A stretch of DNA of 64,000 nt. Origin: Endotrypanum monterogeii (taxonomy: Eukaryota; Euglenozoa; Kinetoplastea; Trypanosomatida; Trypanosomatidae). The notes under the pieces were generated by a model. It searched no databases and was not told the origin of the DNA. It saw only the letters and a program-made list of their open reading frames with translations. Made by a program: the position numbers and the translations under genes. Below are positions 1-14,000 of the stretch, in pieces (the first letter of the stretch is position 1; each line of letters opens with the position of its first letter). The stretch covers positions 584,793 through 648,792 of the forward strand of contig CM007317.1 of NCBI GenBank assembly GCA_000333855.2, written 5' to 3'.

Positions 1-88
1 GAAACGGAAGGTAGGTGGTGGTGGGTTGGTTGTACGTACGTACCTTTTTTACTTTTACGTACCCTACCGACCACAACACGACGCGTAG

Positions 89-137
<49 letters not shown>

Positions 138-3100
138 TATGTATTCCATTTTCAATCATCCCTCCTCCCTTATTCCCTTTTTTTTTCAGTTGCTTGCGCC
201 ACCCCGGCCCCAGTTGCATTCTCTTGGTCCTTTTGGTGGTGGACGACCTGAAGCCTTTGAACTTCTGTTTCTCCTCTTTCGTTTGCACCGCCGCCGCTCA
301 CCTCCTCACTCCCCACTGGAACCATTCTCTATCCAGGTATAATCTTTACACACATACTCACGCACACCCTACCTACTCACAAGATCAGGAAATTATCTGA
401 GATGCACCGGACGACATGCAGCTTCTCCACTGAATGTATTCTCCCCTCCTCGCTTCCCTCCCGCCTCTTCTTAGATGTCGTGCACCCACAAATATATATA
501 TATATCCCTCGATGAGGGATAGTGTTATTTTCTGTAGTGTGAACGAGTATCCTCGGGGCATTGAGACCTGCTTCTTTATTCGCCCTTGACCCTCATTATG
601 AGTACGTACGCATTACATCAAGAGAATATTTTTATCTCTCGCATTTATTTTGGTTTGGTTTGGTTTGTGCGAATCTCAATGTACTGCTTCCCTTCTCCTT
701 ATACCTGCTACAGCTGCTAGACAAATCCCCTCCCCCTTCCCCTCCCCTCCCCCCCCCCTCACACACAGAAGCAAAAAAAAAAACGCATATCCTACGCATA
801 CGCCCCTCCCCATACTTACTCCCTGCTTCCTTTCGACGTCTGTTTTTTTTTCCCCCTCTATTTATGTATGTATCGAAGGAAAAGGAGTCAAGCGGAAGAG
901 GGGGAAAAAAGGGAGGGGGGGCACGGATTTATTTTGTTTCTAAAAAGGTGGGAAGCTAGGCTGCGCGTCAGGTGATTTCCTTCAACAAATGTCTTACCCA
1001 AATTCGATAATGTCCTGTTACAAGGAAAACGGGGGAAAAAAAGGGGAGAAGTGATCTCTCAATCTTTAGTTTTCCCTACCACTTACCCTGCTGCTCTATG
1101 AATATCACTCCTCCCTCGGAGCTTGCGCTCAGTCAACCTTGGGATCATGGAATGCCGCTGGTATGCCCTGTCGTGGTGGAGCAGGAGGAAGGGGAGGAGC
1201 TCCTACCGAGTGTTGCTAGGGAATATATATATATATATATATATAACGGGTGTCTCGGCCAATTTATGGCAGGTATGCTTCTCCTACACGAAGTGTGTGT
1301 ATAGGGGGCGGGGAATGCTTGTGTTTTCAAAAATGCAACGTGCACATCTACCCGCACCCCTGGTATAAAGCCCATGACCGGTAGGTGCACCTCCTCCACA
1401 TTTCCCTTGTGCCCCTCACTGACGCCAACCTCCCTCATTCCCTGTTTCTCCCCCCCCCCTCCACACACACACACAGATACACCATCCTCTTCTATCCTGG
1501 CAATTGGAGAAGCACGAGTACAAAGCGCGCCATGTGGCCACATTGATGGAAAGGAAAAAAGAAACCCACGTACTTCTTTGTTGCAACATCACGAGATGAG
1601 GTCGGCGCAGGGACCCCAGCAACTGGCACAATAACAATACTAATAATAATAATAATAATAATAAGTATCGTATTGAAGCGCACTTTTTTGTTGTTGTTGT
1701 TCATAGAGGAGACAGCGGAAGCTTCGCACACACTCGGGTCGCTGGGCCCCCACACACACACCCTCCTATAGCCCCCCCCCCTCACCCACTCATCTGCACC
1801 TTCTATGAATCAAAAAGAAAGTGGGACACCGCCCCCAGCGCGCCGTCACCTCTGCGCTAGCTCAGTGATGAGGGGAGCATATGCATAGGTCTCTCCTCCG
1901 TTGCGCCGCCGACACGACCACAGTCGAGGTGACCCGCCAAGCTTCAACAGACCACTCTATATCTAGAAAAATGCCGAGGGTGATATAATCACAGCCCCGG
2001 GTAGTTCAGAAACCTCAACAGAAAAACCACCACCTCGCTACACGACCGCTGTGCCGCGCGTGCAAAGTCAGCCGCGACGTGGGCTAATGAGGACCACTGA
2101 GAGTAGTAAGTCGGGGAAACGAGCTAATAGCTCCTGTTCAGTTAATGTGAAGCACGAGTCGACGACGAGGCGCACAAAAAATGGAAAAAAGATTTTTTTT
2201 TCGGCGCTGCAGATGTTTGTCTACTCTGTGTGTGTGTGTGCGTGTGTGTGTGCGTCATATATACATGCAGAGCGTTGACGTCACATGTAACGCAAAAGAG
2301 CAGTGGCCTGAGGAACGAGAGACACAGAGGACGAGATTGTCGGGTGCCCCTTCCCCCCCCCTCCCGCTGCTCGTACACATCTTCTTCTTCCGGAAGGAGG
2401 GAAAGGCAAGGCTACAGAAGAAAACTGATGAAATGGTAAAGTCATGAGTGTCGATGACCATCATACCCACACCGGCATGTGCAAGGAGAGAGTAGGGAAA
2501 ATATTCAAACAATAGCTCATGTTCAAGTGGAAGTAAATACGACTACCCCTACTCACTCTCCCAGACTGAAAAAAAAAAAAAAGAAGCGAAAGTACCACCA
2601 AGATTTTCCTACATGTTCTCCTCATCAGCTCTTTCTGTTCCCTCCGCTGTATTGTTTTGGTCGATATCCCGTTCTCACCTACGTCCACCTACCCTCACAC
2701 ACACAATATCACGCCAAACACACCGTATAACTGTAACGTCACGTGCATACGCACGCACACACATAATGGGAAATGAATAAAATAGATTAGAAGGGATGGA
2801 TATTTACGTGTAAACAGTTACGTCGTAAAATTCACCCTGCCTGCCCCTCACGCGTGCGCTGTACTCGTGTGTGTGTGTGTGTGTGGACTTTGAAGTAACT
2901 TTTTTTTTCTGCCCTTTGGGGGAAAAGACAAGTTCATTACAGTGGCTGCGCTGCTTCTTTTATCTCGAACTCGAGTTTTGAACTTCTTTTTTCACTGACT
3001 AACTTGGAGCTGCCCCCTCCCCCACTCCCTCATATCCCCTTGTCCTCACCTCTGGGGAAGCGTGCATGTGTGCTGGTGCACCCCTCTGGACATTCATCCT

Positions 3101-3736
3101 ATACAAACGTTTTCACAGAAGCGCCTCACCAAAGACACGGTATCCCCACCCCTACCTCTCTCGTCAACGAAATATATATATATTTTTTTTTTTGTGAGGT
3201 ACATCAGATCCGTAGTAGTGAAGAGACCAGAAAAGAGGAAATTAGTTGCCCAGTGGGCCTGGTGCGAAAAAAAATATATATATATATATAATAAAGGCGA
3301 CAGCGCAGATCCAATTTTTTTAAAGGGAGAAAAACTGAAATTGATCCAACGCTTTTTTGTCAACTTTGGCGTGTCTGTCTGTCTGTGTGATCATACATTT
3401 GAATGGTCGAAATTTTGAAGGGGGAAAGAATCACACACACGCAGGCACAAGTGTTAGTCTTTTGTTTGCTTGTGCGTGAGTGGTCAGGCAGGTGCACTTA
3501 CAGTCTTTCACCCTTCAAACCCTCAAGGAGCTATCAGCGTCATCGACTCCTCCAATTCAATTTTTTTTTTCACTGTCCGTAGCACATCGGGTGTTCCGCA
3601 TCCCACCACCACCACCCGCCCAAGTTGTGGGCGGATTTTTTTGTATTCGTTTACGCCTGTGAGCTTTGCATCTGTAACGTCAATTTTTTTTCTACTCTGT
3701 ACCTCTGGCCCCTCCGCCCCCCCCCCCCACATATAA

Positions 3737-3772
<36 letters not shown>

Positions 3773-5090
3773 ACTCAGCGAGTGCCCTCAACCCTGTTTA
3801 GATCTGTCCTAGCATTTTCCTGTTGATCGTTTCGTCCCGTGTTTCTGGGTATCGCCTCACTTTACATTCTCATATCCTCTGAATTTCTCAGTGAAGCATA
3901 TATATATATTTATATATATATATATATATCCACACACAGGGCTTCTACTGTTTTTTATTCCATCTTGCCCATCTACCCTACCCCCCTCCATCCAACCACC
4001 ACGACACACATACACGCTCGCTTTTTTATCTGTTTTGTTTGGTGTGAGGTCTCATTTATTGCTTCTTCATCAGTTTCTGCGTGTGTGTCTGTGTGTGTGG
4101 TTGCTCATCTGTTTCTTGCCTCTTCTTTCTGAATATCTCACTACAATTTTCTTCGATCTCTCGGAGCTTTCACTCATTAACACACACACACACACCTCTT
4201 CACCGCAAAGGTGAACCTCTCTCTTCTTTCTATAGTAACCCACGAACGAAAAAAAAAGAGGTAAAGTCGACTCATTTTTGTTGTTGTTCTTGTTGTTGCT
4301 TTAGTGTTTGTTCGGACGCGTTTTTTATATTTTTGTCCCCTCTTCTTAGTTCGATTTTTTTCGCTGGCTCTTTTTTGTACCGTGTTGGGTGAGATTTCTG
4401 CCTTGGTGCACCCCCCCCCCACACACACACACAAACACAACCTTCCCTGCTTTAGCGCGTGTACCTCTTTTCTGTTGTTTTTCTTTCGCGCGCTACTCGA
4501 GCTCTTCCCCCCCTCCTTCCCTTTTTTTGCTGTTGCTTGTGTATCTGAGAGATCATTCCTGCCATCCTTACATCAACTCACCTTTTCTATTCCTGCCCAC
4601 ACACACCCACACACGCTAAAAGAAAGCGAACGCAAATTCTTGTGAAAAAAACATTTTTTTTTTTGACGCACCTCCTCGACTGTAGGACCCCAATCAATAG
4701 AAAGGAAGAAGAAACGAAAAAGAAGCCCAAACCCATCACATTTTTTGCTCTTTTTTCTTATCTATTGTTTTGATTCGCAAATACATTTTTGCTTTTTTTT
4801 TTTTGCTTTGCCCTTTCTCGCATCGGTGGCTATATCCTGGAAATATATATATATATATATATCCTATCCCTTTGTAGAGGAGGACATTGTACAGAGTACT
4901 TGAGGGACAGGTGTTGGTAGCTGCGTTGACCTGTCTTGCGTGATACCATTAACCCGTCTCCTCGGACTCGCCCTCCCCGACACGAGCTCGCTATCCCCAG
5001 TGACGTAGAACCCAAAGAATTCGGCACGACCACAAATTAACATTCTGTAAACGGTAGAAAGAAATCTTTTGTTATTACCCTGCCCTCACC
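1..5090. other. Gene-free spacer upstream of the giant TPR-CHAT gene
   Basis: No convincing coding region is seen. The ORFs present are short and translate simple repeats, for example Tyr-Ile runs from TA repeats and Val-Cys runs from TG repeats. The stretch contains TA tracts at about 89-134, 1223-1245, 3899-3929 and 4843-4862, TG tracts at 2226-2253 and 2867-2884, a TA-then-TG composite at 3737-3772, and many poly-T and poly-C runs. The + strand is pyrimidine-rich, which fits + strand transcription. It may hold the 3' UTR of an upstream gene and the 5' UTR of the next one. Confidence 0.75.
4788..4877 (+). promoter_or_regulatory. Candidate polypyrimidine tract and trans-splice acceptor for the 5091 gene
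   Basis: A T/C-rich tract (about 4788-4830), a short TA repeat, and a CCCTTTGTAG acceptor ending at 4877 lie 213 bases before the ATG at 5091. Polypyrimidine-AG is the known spliced-leader acceptor signal of trypanosomatids. The exact AG used is inferred. Confidence 0.4.
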
Positions 5091-8000
5091 ATGTTGAGCT
5101 TCAAGAGTATCGCCGGCTTCCTCAAGAAGGTAGGCCGCAGCCGCGAGGACAACAGCAGAGAGGGGCATCAGAAAGGTGGCACAAATGGAACTTATGCCGG
5201 TGCGAGCATCAGTGGCAGCACCTTCACAGGCGCCTGTGCCTCGGGAACAACTGGAGATGCAAGTGATGGGGGACACAACCGCACAAACCCAGGAAGCAGG
5301 CGCAACGTCCCCTCCAGCAGCCCTAATGCAGCGGCTATGCCGCATCATGGAGATGATATCCACGACTCGAATTTGAGCGAATTCCCTACATTAGGGATGA
5401 TGTCCACCTTTGGTGACAACGTGACGTTCACGTCCTCACACATCCTTAGAGGGCTACAGCCGAATACGAGCAATCAAGACGTGTTGTTGCATATTCAGCG
5501 AGTCGTTCGGGAACGAAGCGAGCAGCTGCAGCAACAAGAGCGAGAAGAAGAAGGCTCACTCACTGTATCCCAACGTCACGGTAGTGAAGGCAGCAACTGC
5601 GCTAGTGAGGGCGCCTCTGTCGCGGCGGCGCCGCAAAAAAAAAGCCCCACCCCTACAAGCATGGCCGCCACCGATGGCCCCGAGCTGCACCCCAATCAGC
5701 GTGACTACGCTCACCTTCCCAGTCTCTCAAGGCGAAAAACGGATAGAGAGAAGCCGGTTATGGCCCGGGAACACCTGCAGAGGATTCAGAAAATGCGAAC
5801 AGAGATGATTGATGCACTAGATGTGTGCCTGCAGGAGGTACCAGAGGACCCACTCCTGTGGGGTATTAACAACGTGGTTACGAACGAGGGTGATCGTGCG
5901 CGGATTGTCAAACCCACTACAGATGTACAGCTACAGGAGCGCGGCAGTGGTGCGCCAGAGCCCACAATGGACAGCAACAATGACGGGATGACCGAGGGCA
6001 CGAAAACAGAGCCGGACCTCGTCGCGTCACGACAAGAACTATCCATGGCCGCCAGGTCACTAGCTGTAGCTGATTCAACGGCCGGGTTACCTCAAGAAAC
6101 CCCGTCCCCGCCGGAATTTGACTACTACGAGTGGCGGCGGCTTCTAATGGAGATCATCAACGTGCTGGTGCGTATTGACAGGGCGCTTCTCAACGATGTG
6201 CGCCTCCGTGCAATTGGCCGTCTCGTCCCTGCCAGCAGTCGTGTGGCCAGCGGCAATAAACCGGAGTTCCGATGGGAGCATCTCTCGCAAGTCTTCCCGA
6301 CGCCTCCTGCACTAGGGCAAACGTCGGGTAGCTTCGAAGTGACGCCAAGCGGGTTACGTCGTAGTCAGGTGCCCATCCCACTTGCATGTGGCCCTATGGG
6401 AAACTCCCCGTCTGGTGACGTGGCACCGATAACCTCGCCTCTTCAGTCAAAAAATGTAGACTCCGCTGGTTTCACCGGAATGGCAACGCCTCGAGAAAAG
6501 ACCGTGGCACCGCTGGCCACCACAACCGCTGGCAGAGCCCCCTCTACTTCCACCCCTCATAGCGTGATGAAGCGAGCGGTGACTGAGAGCAGCGTTGTGT
6601 CTCCCGACCCGCCAATAGACCTCGTCGTTACGAAAGAAGAAAAAAAGATGTTGGAGGAGCTCCTCACCATCGCCTGCTCTCTTGCCACCTGGGCAATCGT
6701 CAAGGCAATCTTGCGTCATCATCTACACGCACTAGAGCAGCGACGGGACCGAACTAGCCTCTCACCTCTTAATAAGGCAGCCATGGCCTCCATCGGCAGT
6801 GCTCTTATCAGTGCAGACATGTCTGCATCGGCGACAAGCGCTGAAATAGCTGCGTCTGGCAGCGCCAATACTACTGGGCGGCCACCGCTGGCCCCCCCCG
6901 CCCCACCTCCACCAGCGGCGATGAATAGTGCCCCCTGCCCCAGCGACGCAGCAGAATCTGAGGCGGGTGCTGCAGCAACTACAGACGGCGACCAAGGCAA
7001 GAGCGTAAATCATATGAATGTGATGGACGAGGTTGGAGAGATTCCCTACATTGACTGGGCAGCAGTGGTGCAGGAACTGGCGGAGTGGATTGGAGAGCAA
7101 CATGTTGTATCACTTGCCGAGTGCACCCTTTGCGCGAGCTTCTTGCGCGATGATGGACGCGAGATGGTCTTGTGCATGCTCCAAACCCCTAAACCACGGA
7201 AACTTCTCTCAAATATTCACCAAAATGCGGACAAGCTCCGTCGAGCGCACCTCGACTCACTTTCCAGTGGTGCCTCGCCTCCGCGCGTGGTGACTGCAGC
7301 GACGGCACCGGCAGGCGGCTCCACCCCAGCTGCAGCAGCTTCCTCCGGATCGGCTCCCACAGGCTCCGCCAGCCCACTACCGAGCAGTGGGGCACCGTCG
7401 TCCAGCAGTGGCAGTGGGGCGGCGGCTGCAGTACCCCCGACAGGCACCTCGGCAAGCACCGCACCAACAGGAGCTACTTCCTTTCATCCGACACCCAAGA
7501 GAAGCTACGTTGCCCCTACTGCAGGAGCATCATTCTCACACAACACGACTCGGGCAATGCTGGAGGATCCAACTCTGGTGATGGACGACCTGGTGGCCCG
7601 ACTAGAAATGATATACCGCAAAGCTGTCGCCAACACCTGGGCATCTTACCTTGAGGATGCCATAGAGGCCGATATGCGGTACCTATCAATCACCTCTGGT
7701 GCTGCCAACATGGTCCACGGTATCTCTGTTGTGGGCGACCCTGTTGCGCTGTCAACCTCTCCTGGTGTAGCCCACTTCACATCGGCAGGCGAAGAGTCGA
7801 CACGGCTTAGCTCCGAACCCCTAGCCACAGGCGCATCGTCGCCTCCCGTGCTGACGCCTCCCCACCAGGAGCGGATGACTGACACCAAGACTCTCTGCCG
7901 CCTTGCCACCGCGTTTTTCTTCGGTTCAGATGCGTGGTCAGAAAACAAACGGGAGCGATTGTTCACATTGCTTTTCCGCAGTATGCGTGGTAGGATGGAG

Positions 8001-11000
8001 CAGTACAGCGAGTCTGCGGCAACGCGACGGAACCTGCGTCGCGGAACGTCCTGCCTTGCGCTCTCGACGCAAACACCACCTGTCTCAGGCACCTCCCTCG
8101 AGCCCCATCCCTTCTCCGAGGTCCCCACGACAGGAGCCCCCGCAGCAACAACTGCCCCGAGCAGTACGGGCGCCTCCCCATCGCAGAGCCTCTCGAACCC
8201 CCCTCACGTAAGCGCGAACGCGCCCTCCGCACCCAATGCAACGACGAGCCTGACACCGACGAAATTCAGCGTAGAAGACACCTCCACAAGAGCTTCGCCG
8301 CCTGGCGGGGGGGCGTCCGCCTTTAGCACTGTAGGTGGTGTTGGTACCCCGACCACAGCTCGTCATGGGGTAGCGCCGTCGCCACAGTTGGCTGTGCAAC
8401 AAATTCTTTCGTCCAATGGAAGCACTACAGCCATCTCGACCCACAGCACACCACTAACTGCCTCGCTTCTCGCGAGCCGCGACGTCGGAAACAGCGATGT
8501 AGAAATGACAGTGCCAGGAGTCGGCGGAGGGCTACAGACATACTCTGATGTGTTCACGGCTGGGCAAACGGATCGACCAACAGCGTGGACCCCATTCGCC
8601 TTTGCGATGACACCGTCAGAGCCTTCGACCCCGCCGCCGGAGCAACACCGCTCAAGCTCCAGCACCACAGCCCACAGGATTGGCGAAGAAGGACACCAAG
8701 AGGGGGGTGAGGACCACGCTGGCAGGCGTGCCATGGAGACCAGTGCACTATCTATACCGACGGTCAACCTGCACGCGTCTGCCCCCGGGGTGCATCCCGC
8801 AGCTTCCAAGGGTGGGTACAGTGCACTGGAGTCCTTGATGTTGGAGCGGATTGTGAATATGTCTTGGTCAGCAGCTCTGCACAAACGGGGTGAACAGTGC
8901 TTGACAGCGAAGCCACCACGCCTCGAAGAGGCCGAGCAAGACGCGCTGGAGGAACGTCTCGTCGCCAGCGCCTTTGGTGAATTCCGTGCACGCCAGCGCG
9001 CCATCGTCTCCCTTATTAATGCGCGTCTGGCGTCAGGAAAGTCGGTGGAAGCCTTGACGAACGCGCAGAAACACTTCAAATTTGAGAAGAAAGACTGGAC
9101 GAGCCACAACCAAACAATCTTCTCGGCCATGAGATACCTTCAATCGATGGTGTTTCTTGTGCGGGCCCAAGCCGCTTGCCGCGTGTACGGTGCCGTCATC
9201 GAAACAGTGCAGTTCGTGCTCCCCCAAGCCGCTCTGTGTGAGCAGATGCTGCAGGTACTGGCCCCGCGTCCGCGGGGCGACTACATCCTTCGCTTCGGCG
9301 ACTGTCGCTCAAAGCTGCTTCGGTCCTACGTATATCTTCTGAAAGAAGGTTGGCTGGCGCACGCTGCCTTCAACGACTTGGCCAAAGCAGAGAAGTACTT
9401 TTTAAAATGTGCGCAGGTTATGCAGATGCTGCGGCGTCGTGTACGTGAGACGGAGTTGTTTGCTGCCTATATGGAGCGCGGTGCGCAGCTCATGAAACTG
9501 AAGGAGTACAAACAATCCCTGGGGCTTTTTCGCTGTGCGGTGAATATCGCCAAGAAATCGTTGCAGGGGGCCGACACGGCAGCTAATGTGAGTGGTGAAA
9601 GCAGTACCTTCAGCCCAGGGACCACCGCCGGCTCGTGCGCGCCGTCGCCAAGCTCAAGTATGGCGAACATGGAGAGTGCAGTATCCGTTGCGGCTACGGG
9701 CCTCGGAGCCAAGATACCACCAACAGCGTCGCAGAAACACTTTCACAGGAATCTGCATCTACGGGCTGCCGGCTCCGGTAGTCTCACCACTGCCGAGGAG
9801 CACATCCCTGGTGTTACTGACGCCGTTGAGGATGACCTGGAGCTGGTCTGGCGCGTCGCAGAGAGCGAGCGTATGCTTGCGCTGTCCTTCGTCACACAAG
9901 CTGAGCACGAGGTGAATGTGCGGGAACGCCGCGAAGAGTTGAGCAACGCCGTCACCAGCGCCTACAGCTCGCAGCGGTCACTGCAGCGGTGGCAAAGGAT
10001 GGGTGGAACACCGAAGCGGTTGCTGACTGCCGTCCCGTGCAGTCTCATTGTGATCTGCAAAGGGCTACTGCTACTGAACCAGCCACGCAAGGCCGCCTTG
10101 CTTCTGGAGCCGCTAATCGAGAACAAACCGAACTCAGCACTGGTGCGGCCGCCCATGTGGGAAGAAATTCTTCACCCAACAGAAGACCCGTACACGACGG
10201 AAGACGTGGTGCTGCGCACTTACGTGAGTTCCGTAAAGATCGCCGTCTTTATGCTTTACGCACGGTGTCTAGCTGAGTTCGATGGTGACCGGGCCCTGCG
10301 CGCTGTAACACAGCTCGATCAGCTACTTCAGGAGAGCGACGCCTGGATCTGCACTATCCGTACTGAACTCCGACATGCACTGGAGAACTTGGCCATCAAA
10401 GACAAAGCAGTGGTCGGGCATCTAAGCTCGTCTCACAGCTCGCAGAGGATGGAAGCACTGCGGCGCGGCGGTACCGTCTCGCCGCATGGTGCTGCGGGAC
10501 ATGGGCGCAACAGCGAAGACGGCGAAGATAAGCGAAGCTCGAGAAAGCCGAGCGACGGAAAAAGCGCCGAGTCCGTCGATATCGGATCCGGTGCTGCCTT
10601 GGCAGCTGCCAAGGGAACAGCCCGCACTATCGAAGTGCCACACCTGCAGATGCCGACAAGTCATTCCTCCACTGGGTCACCATCGCCGGTAGATGAAGGC
10701 CGCTACAGTCAGGGCTGGAACTCGTCGGATGATGCCCCGCTGAGGTTGCAGCATGTGATAGCGGGGGGAACTGATGCTAAAGCCGCCTCCACCTCTGCAA
10801 TGAACGAACCGTCGTTGGGTGAAGACCCTGCTTCCGCTGTCGTCGATGATGATAACCGGAGCCGTCGTAGCATGTCAATCCAGCTTAGTGGTGCAGGTGG
10901 CGAACGCAATGAAGCGGATGCATCCATTTTCGGTAACAGTACAACTGCCGCCCCTGCCATTTTTACTGCAACTTCGAGTCCGCCACACCATCACAGCTCC

Positions 11001-14000
11001 ACCGGTAAAAATTCTCATTTGGCACCGATCCGCGTTCACACGGAGAGCTCGAGTGAGTGCATAACGGCCCTGTTCGCCCTCCGCGAGGCCAAGTCGCACA
11101 TCCGCAAGGCGCTTCGCGGTATGTTTATCATCAGCGGTGACGCCCACTCCCTCATCAAAAATTGGGAGGAAGCACTGAAAGTCTATTCGCATGCCCTCGT
11201 CATCACGATGAGTGAGGTCGAGGCAGCCAGTGCAGCGGCGCAGTCACGTCGATGTGCCGGTCGGAACACCCCACGAACACGATTCGCGCCTCCCACACCG
11301 CCGAAAGGCTCAAAAGAAGCGAATAAGAAGACGCCGCTGTCTGCGCGTCACTACGTCTACAAGAGTCCGAGCAAGCACCATGAAGAAGACGGCGGCAACT
11401 GTCTGCAAGGCTGGGGCCCGGTCGTCCCCCTTGATGAAGAGTTCTTCTTGTGGGATGAGGAAGACGTACTCATTGCAGACAACCTCGTGAACCGTGAGCT
11501 AACGGCGTCGACAGCGGCCAAGGACCTACGAGCTGTGGTCGCTGACGAGGAGCGGATGGACTCTCGCGCGTGTGAGAGCGTTGTGCTGAGCAAACTTGCG
11601 AAGGTGTACCACGCGCTCGATAAACCCACCACTGCAATCCACTACCACACCCTCGTCATGGAATATGCTAACGAGTGCAACGACAAGCTACTGGCTTACA
11701 ACTCTGTGTTGAGCCTTGCCCGGCTATACACGGCAGCGAATATGAGCGACAAGGCGCGCGACGCGTGGGCGAAAGTCAGTGAGCTAGCGAAGGAATATGA
11801 GGACAAGGAGGTTAGTCGAGAGACGATGCGAAATATCGTGGCCGGCCAGGAAGCTGCTGGAATGTATATGGAAGTTGTGAAGACAGCGGAGGAACTTGAA
11901 AAGCTCGCAACTGGCGAGGAGGGCGAAGATGCCGCCAGAGACAGCCGCTTTGCCCTGGAGGCACTGGCGAACGCGAATCTGCAGCTGGGCCAGTTCGACG
12001 CCTGCATCGCAGCCCTCGACAGTCGTGAGAAGGTACAGGAAAAGTCAGCAGAGTGGAGCGGCGCGCTGCTAAGCATGCGCGCCAAGGCACGAATGGGCTT
12101 GAATAAGTCGGCTGAGGCCATCAAGGTGATGCATAGCTGGGCTGCCAAGGCACGAACCCTCGGAAATTGGGTCGAACTCGGTAAGGCAAACTCGGCGCTC
12201 TCCGCAGCGTACGCTTCAGAGAACCAAAACACACAGGCACGCAGACACCATGAGGCTGCGCTAAAGGCATTCGCCCTCGTCGAGAGTCTGGATGAAGAGT
12301 GTCGTCACATTGCCCTGGACAGCGCGCGGTGGCTGGTGCACTACGCGTACCTTGACGAAACAACAGTTCAGGTCGACCCTGCGCTAACCTACGCTGGCAG
12401 CAGCGCCAACACGAGCGACTCGGAGACAAATGATGGCCACTTTCGTTACACGACCAGCGACCTGGAAAACGCCAGTGGTGACCTTGGGGCAATGCTTGCC
12501 AGGGAAGAAAAAATGCGCCATACATCGTCGATGTTCGGCGAAGACTCCGCGTTTGAGCAAAACGATGACGACGACGACTTTGGCGGGGACAAATTTCTGT
12601 CAAATCAAAGCATGTTCGGTGGGCGGCCCCTTGGGCGTTTACTTGACAAGGTCACAATACCACACGCGGAGGGTGACGAGGAAAGAGAAGCGGCGGCAGC
12701 TCTCGAAAACGATGCGCCATCCATAGAAACCTCCTTCACCTCCCCAATGCTGGGGCCCAAGGACTCTAGCTATTCGACGCAGTCGCCCTCGTTCGCCTCC
12801 GGCATGAAGGCGTCAATTCGAGGATCCTCTACGCACACAGATGATATCGCGGGCAGCGGCAAATATCACAGCGAAGGCAGCAGCAGCAGCCCAGGGCAAT
12901 CGGACGGTGGCGACAACGAGGTGGGTGAGGACGTGGAGGACGAGGCGCGACAGCGCCTAGAGGTGGATGCGGCACCCTGCCCAATAGATGCGGAAGCCGT
13001 CCCAGAACACCGCCAAGACCCTCAGCGGTCGGGAAGTATCGAGGGAGATGATGCCGCTAGCTCGGCAAATCTGAAGAAGCCCCCACCAAAGTCGGCCACA
13101 GTGCCACCGACACCAACCGTCACCACTGCAGCACTCAAACCAACCACAAATACATCAACAGTAACGGGCAGCGGTGCACAGACCAGCAAATCCGCTTCAA
13201 GCAACTACGTACCGCCACCAACGAGTCTCGCTAACGTATCTATCTGCAGTCGCCCAGCGGCAGCAGCAGCGGGTACAGATGTCTTGGAGCTGCAGGCTGA
13301 CGTGAACCGCCCCTCTGCTGAGCAAGCATCACACACGGGCCCTGCCTCCACCAGCTCACCTCTCCTTACTGGGTTTCCTCGGGGGTCCGCCTTCCCAGTC
13401 GGTTCCAATCCAAATGCAGTCGCTGCTGCTGCTGCTGCTGCCACGGCCTGCAGCGGTGGAGAAGATGATCACAGCCGAGAGCGCAGGCCCTCCACAGTGC
13501 GCACGACTTACTTTCGTGGGGCGATTGAAATCATCGAAACAGCGGCACAGATGCTTCTCGTACCTCGGAGCGGCCGTCACATTGTCATTCCTTACAGCCC
13601 AGCAGAGGCGGTGGACTTTGCCCTGCTTACTCACGCGCAGTCGCTTTTTGTCTTCTACTTCGCTGAGTACACAACCGAGTACGGAGCGCAGTGTGATGTG
13701 ATCGTCCGACCTCCTCGCACCGCCAACTTCATTAAATTGCGGGTGCAGGTGTCTCTGAAGGAGTACCACAAAAAAGACGGGATCAGTGCACTCATGGCCT
13801 CAACGTCAACTGAGATTTCGATGACGGGAGATCACAACAACGCCGTGGAGGTAGCTGGCCCCTCTTCGCTATCCGCACATCCGTTCGGAACGACTATGGC
13901 ACGTGGCGCAACGGGGAGCTCGGTTGGGAGCCCGACCCTCAGCAGCGGGACATCAGCCGCCCTGCGCGCTTCATTGGATGAAGAAACGTCAACATGCCTC

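Noticed and set aside
1145..1543. Minus-strand ORF of 132 codons near the left end
   Set aside because: It contains Ile-Tyr and Val-Cys runs from TA and TG repeats and lies on the strand opposite to all supported genes.
1853..1930. tRNA-like box A (TAGCTCAGTGATGAG)
   Set aside because: No GGTTCGA-type box B follows at the right distance and no cloverleaf can be drawn.
11696..12232. Minus-strand ORF of 178 codons inside the giant gene
   Set aside because: It is antisense to a well-supported + strand TPR region, is Ser/Ala-rich as expected for a mirror of that codon usage, and shows no domain.
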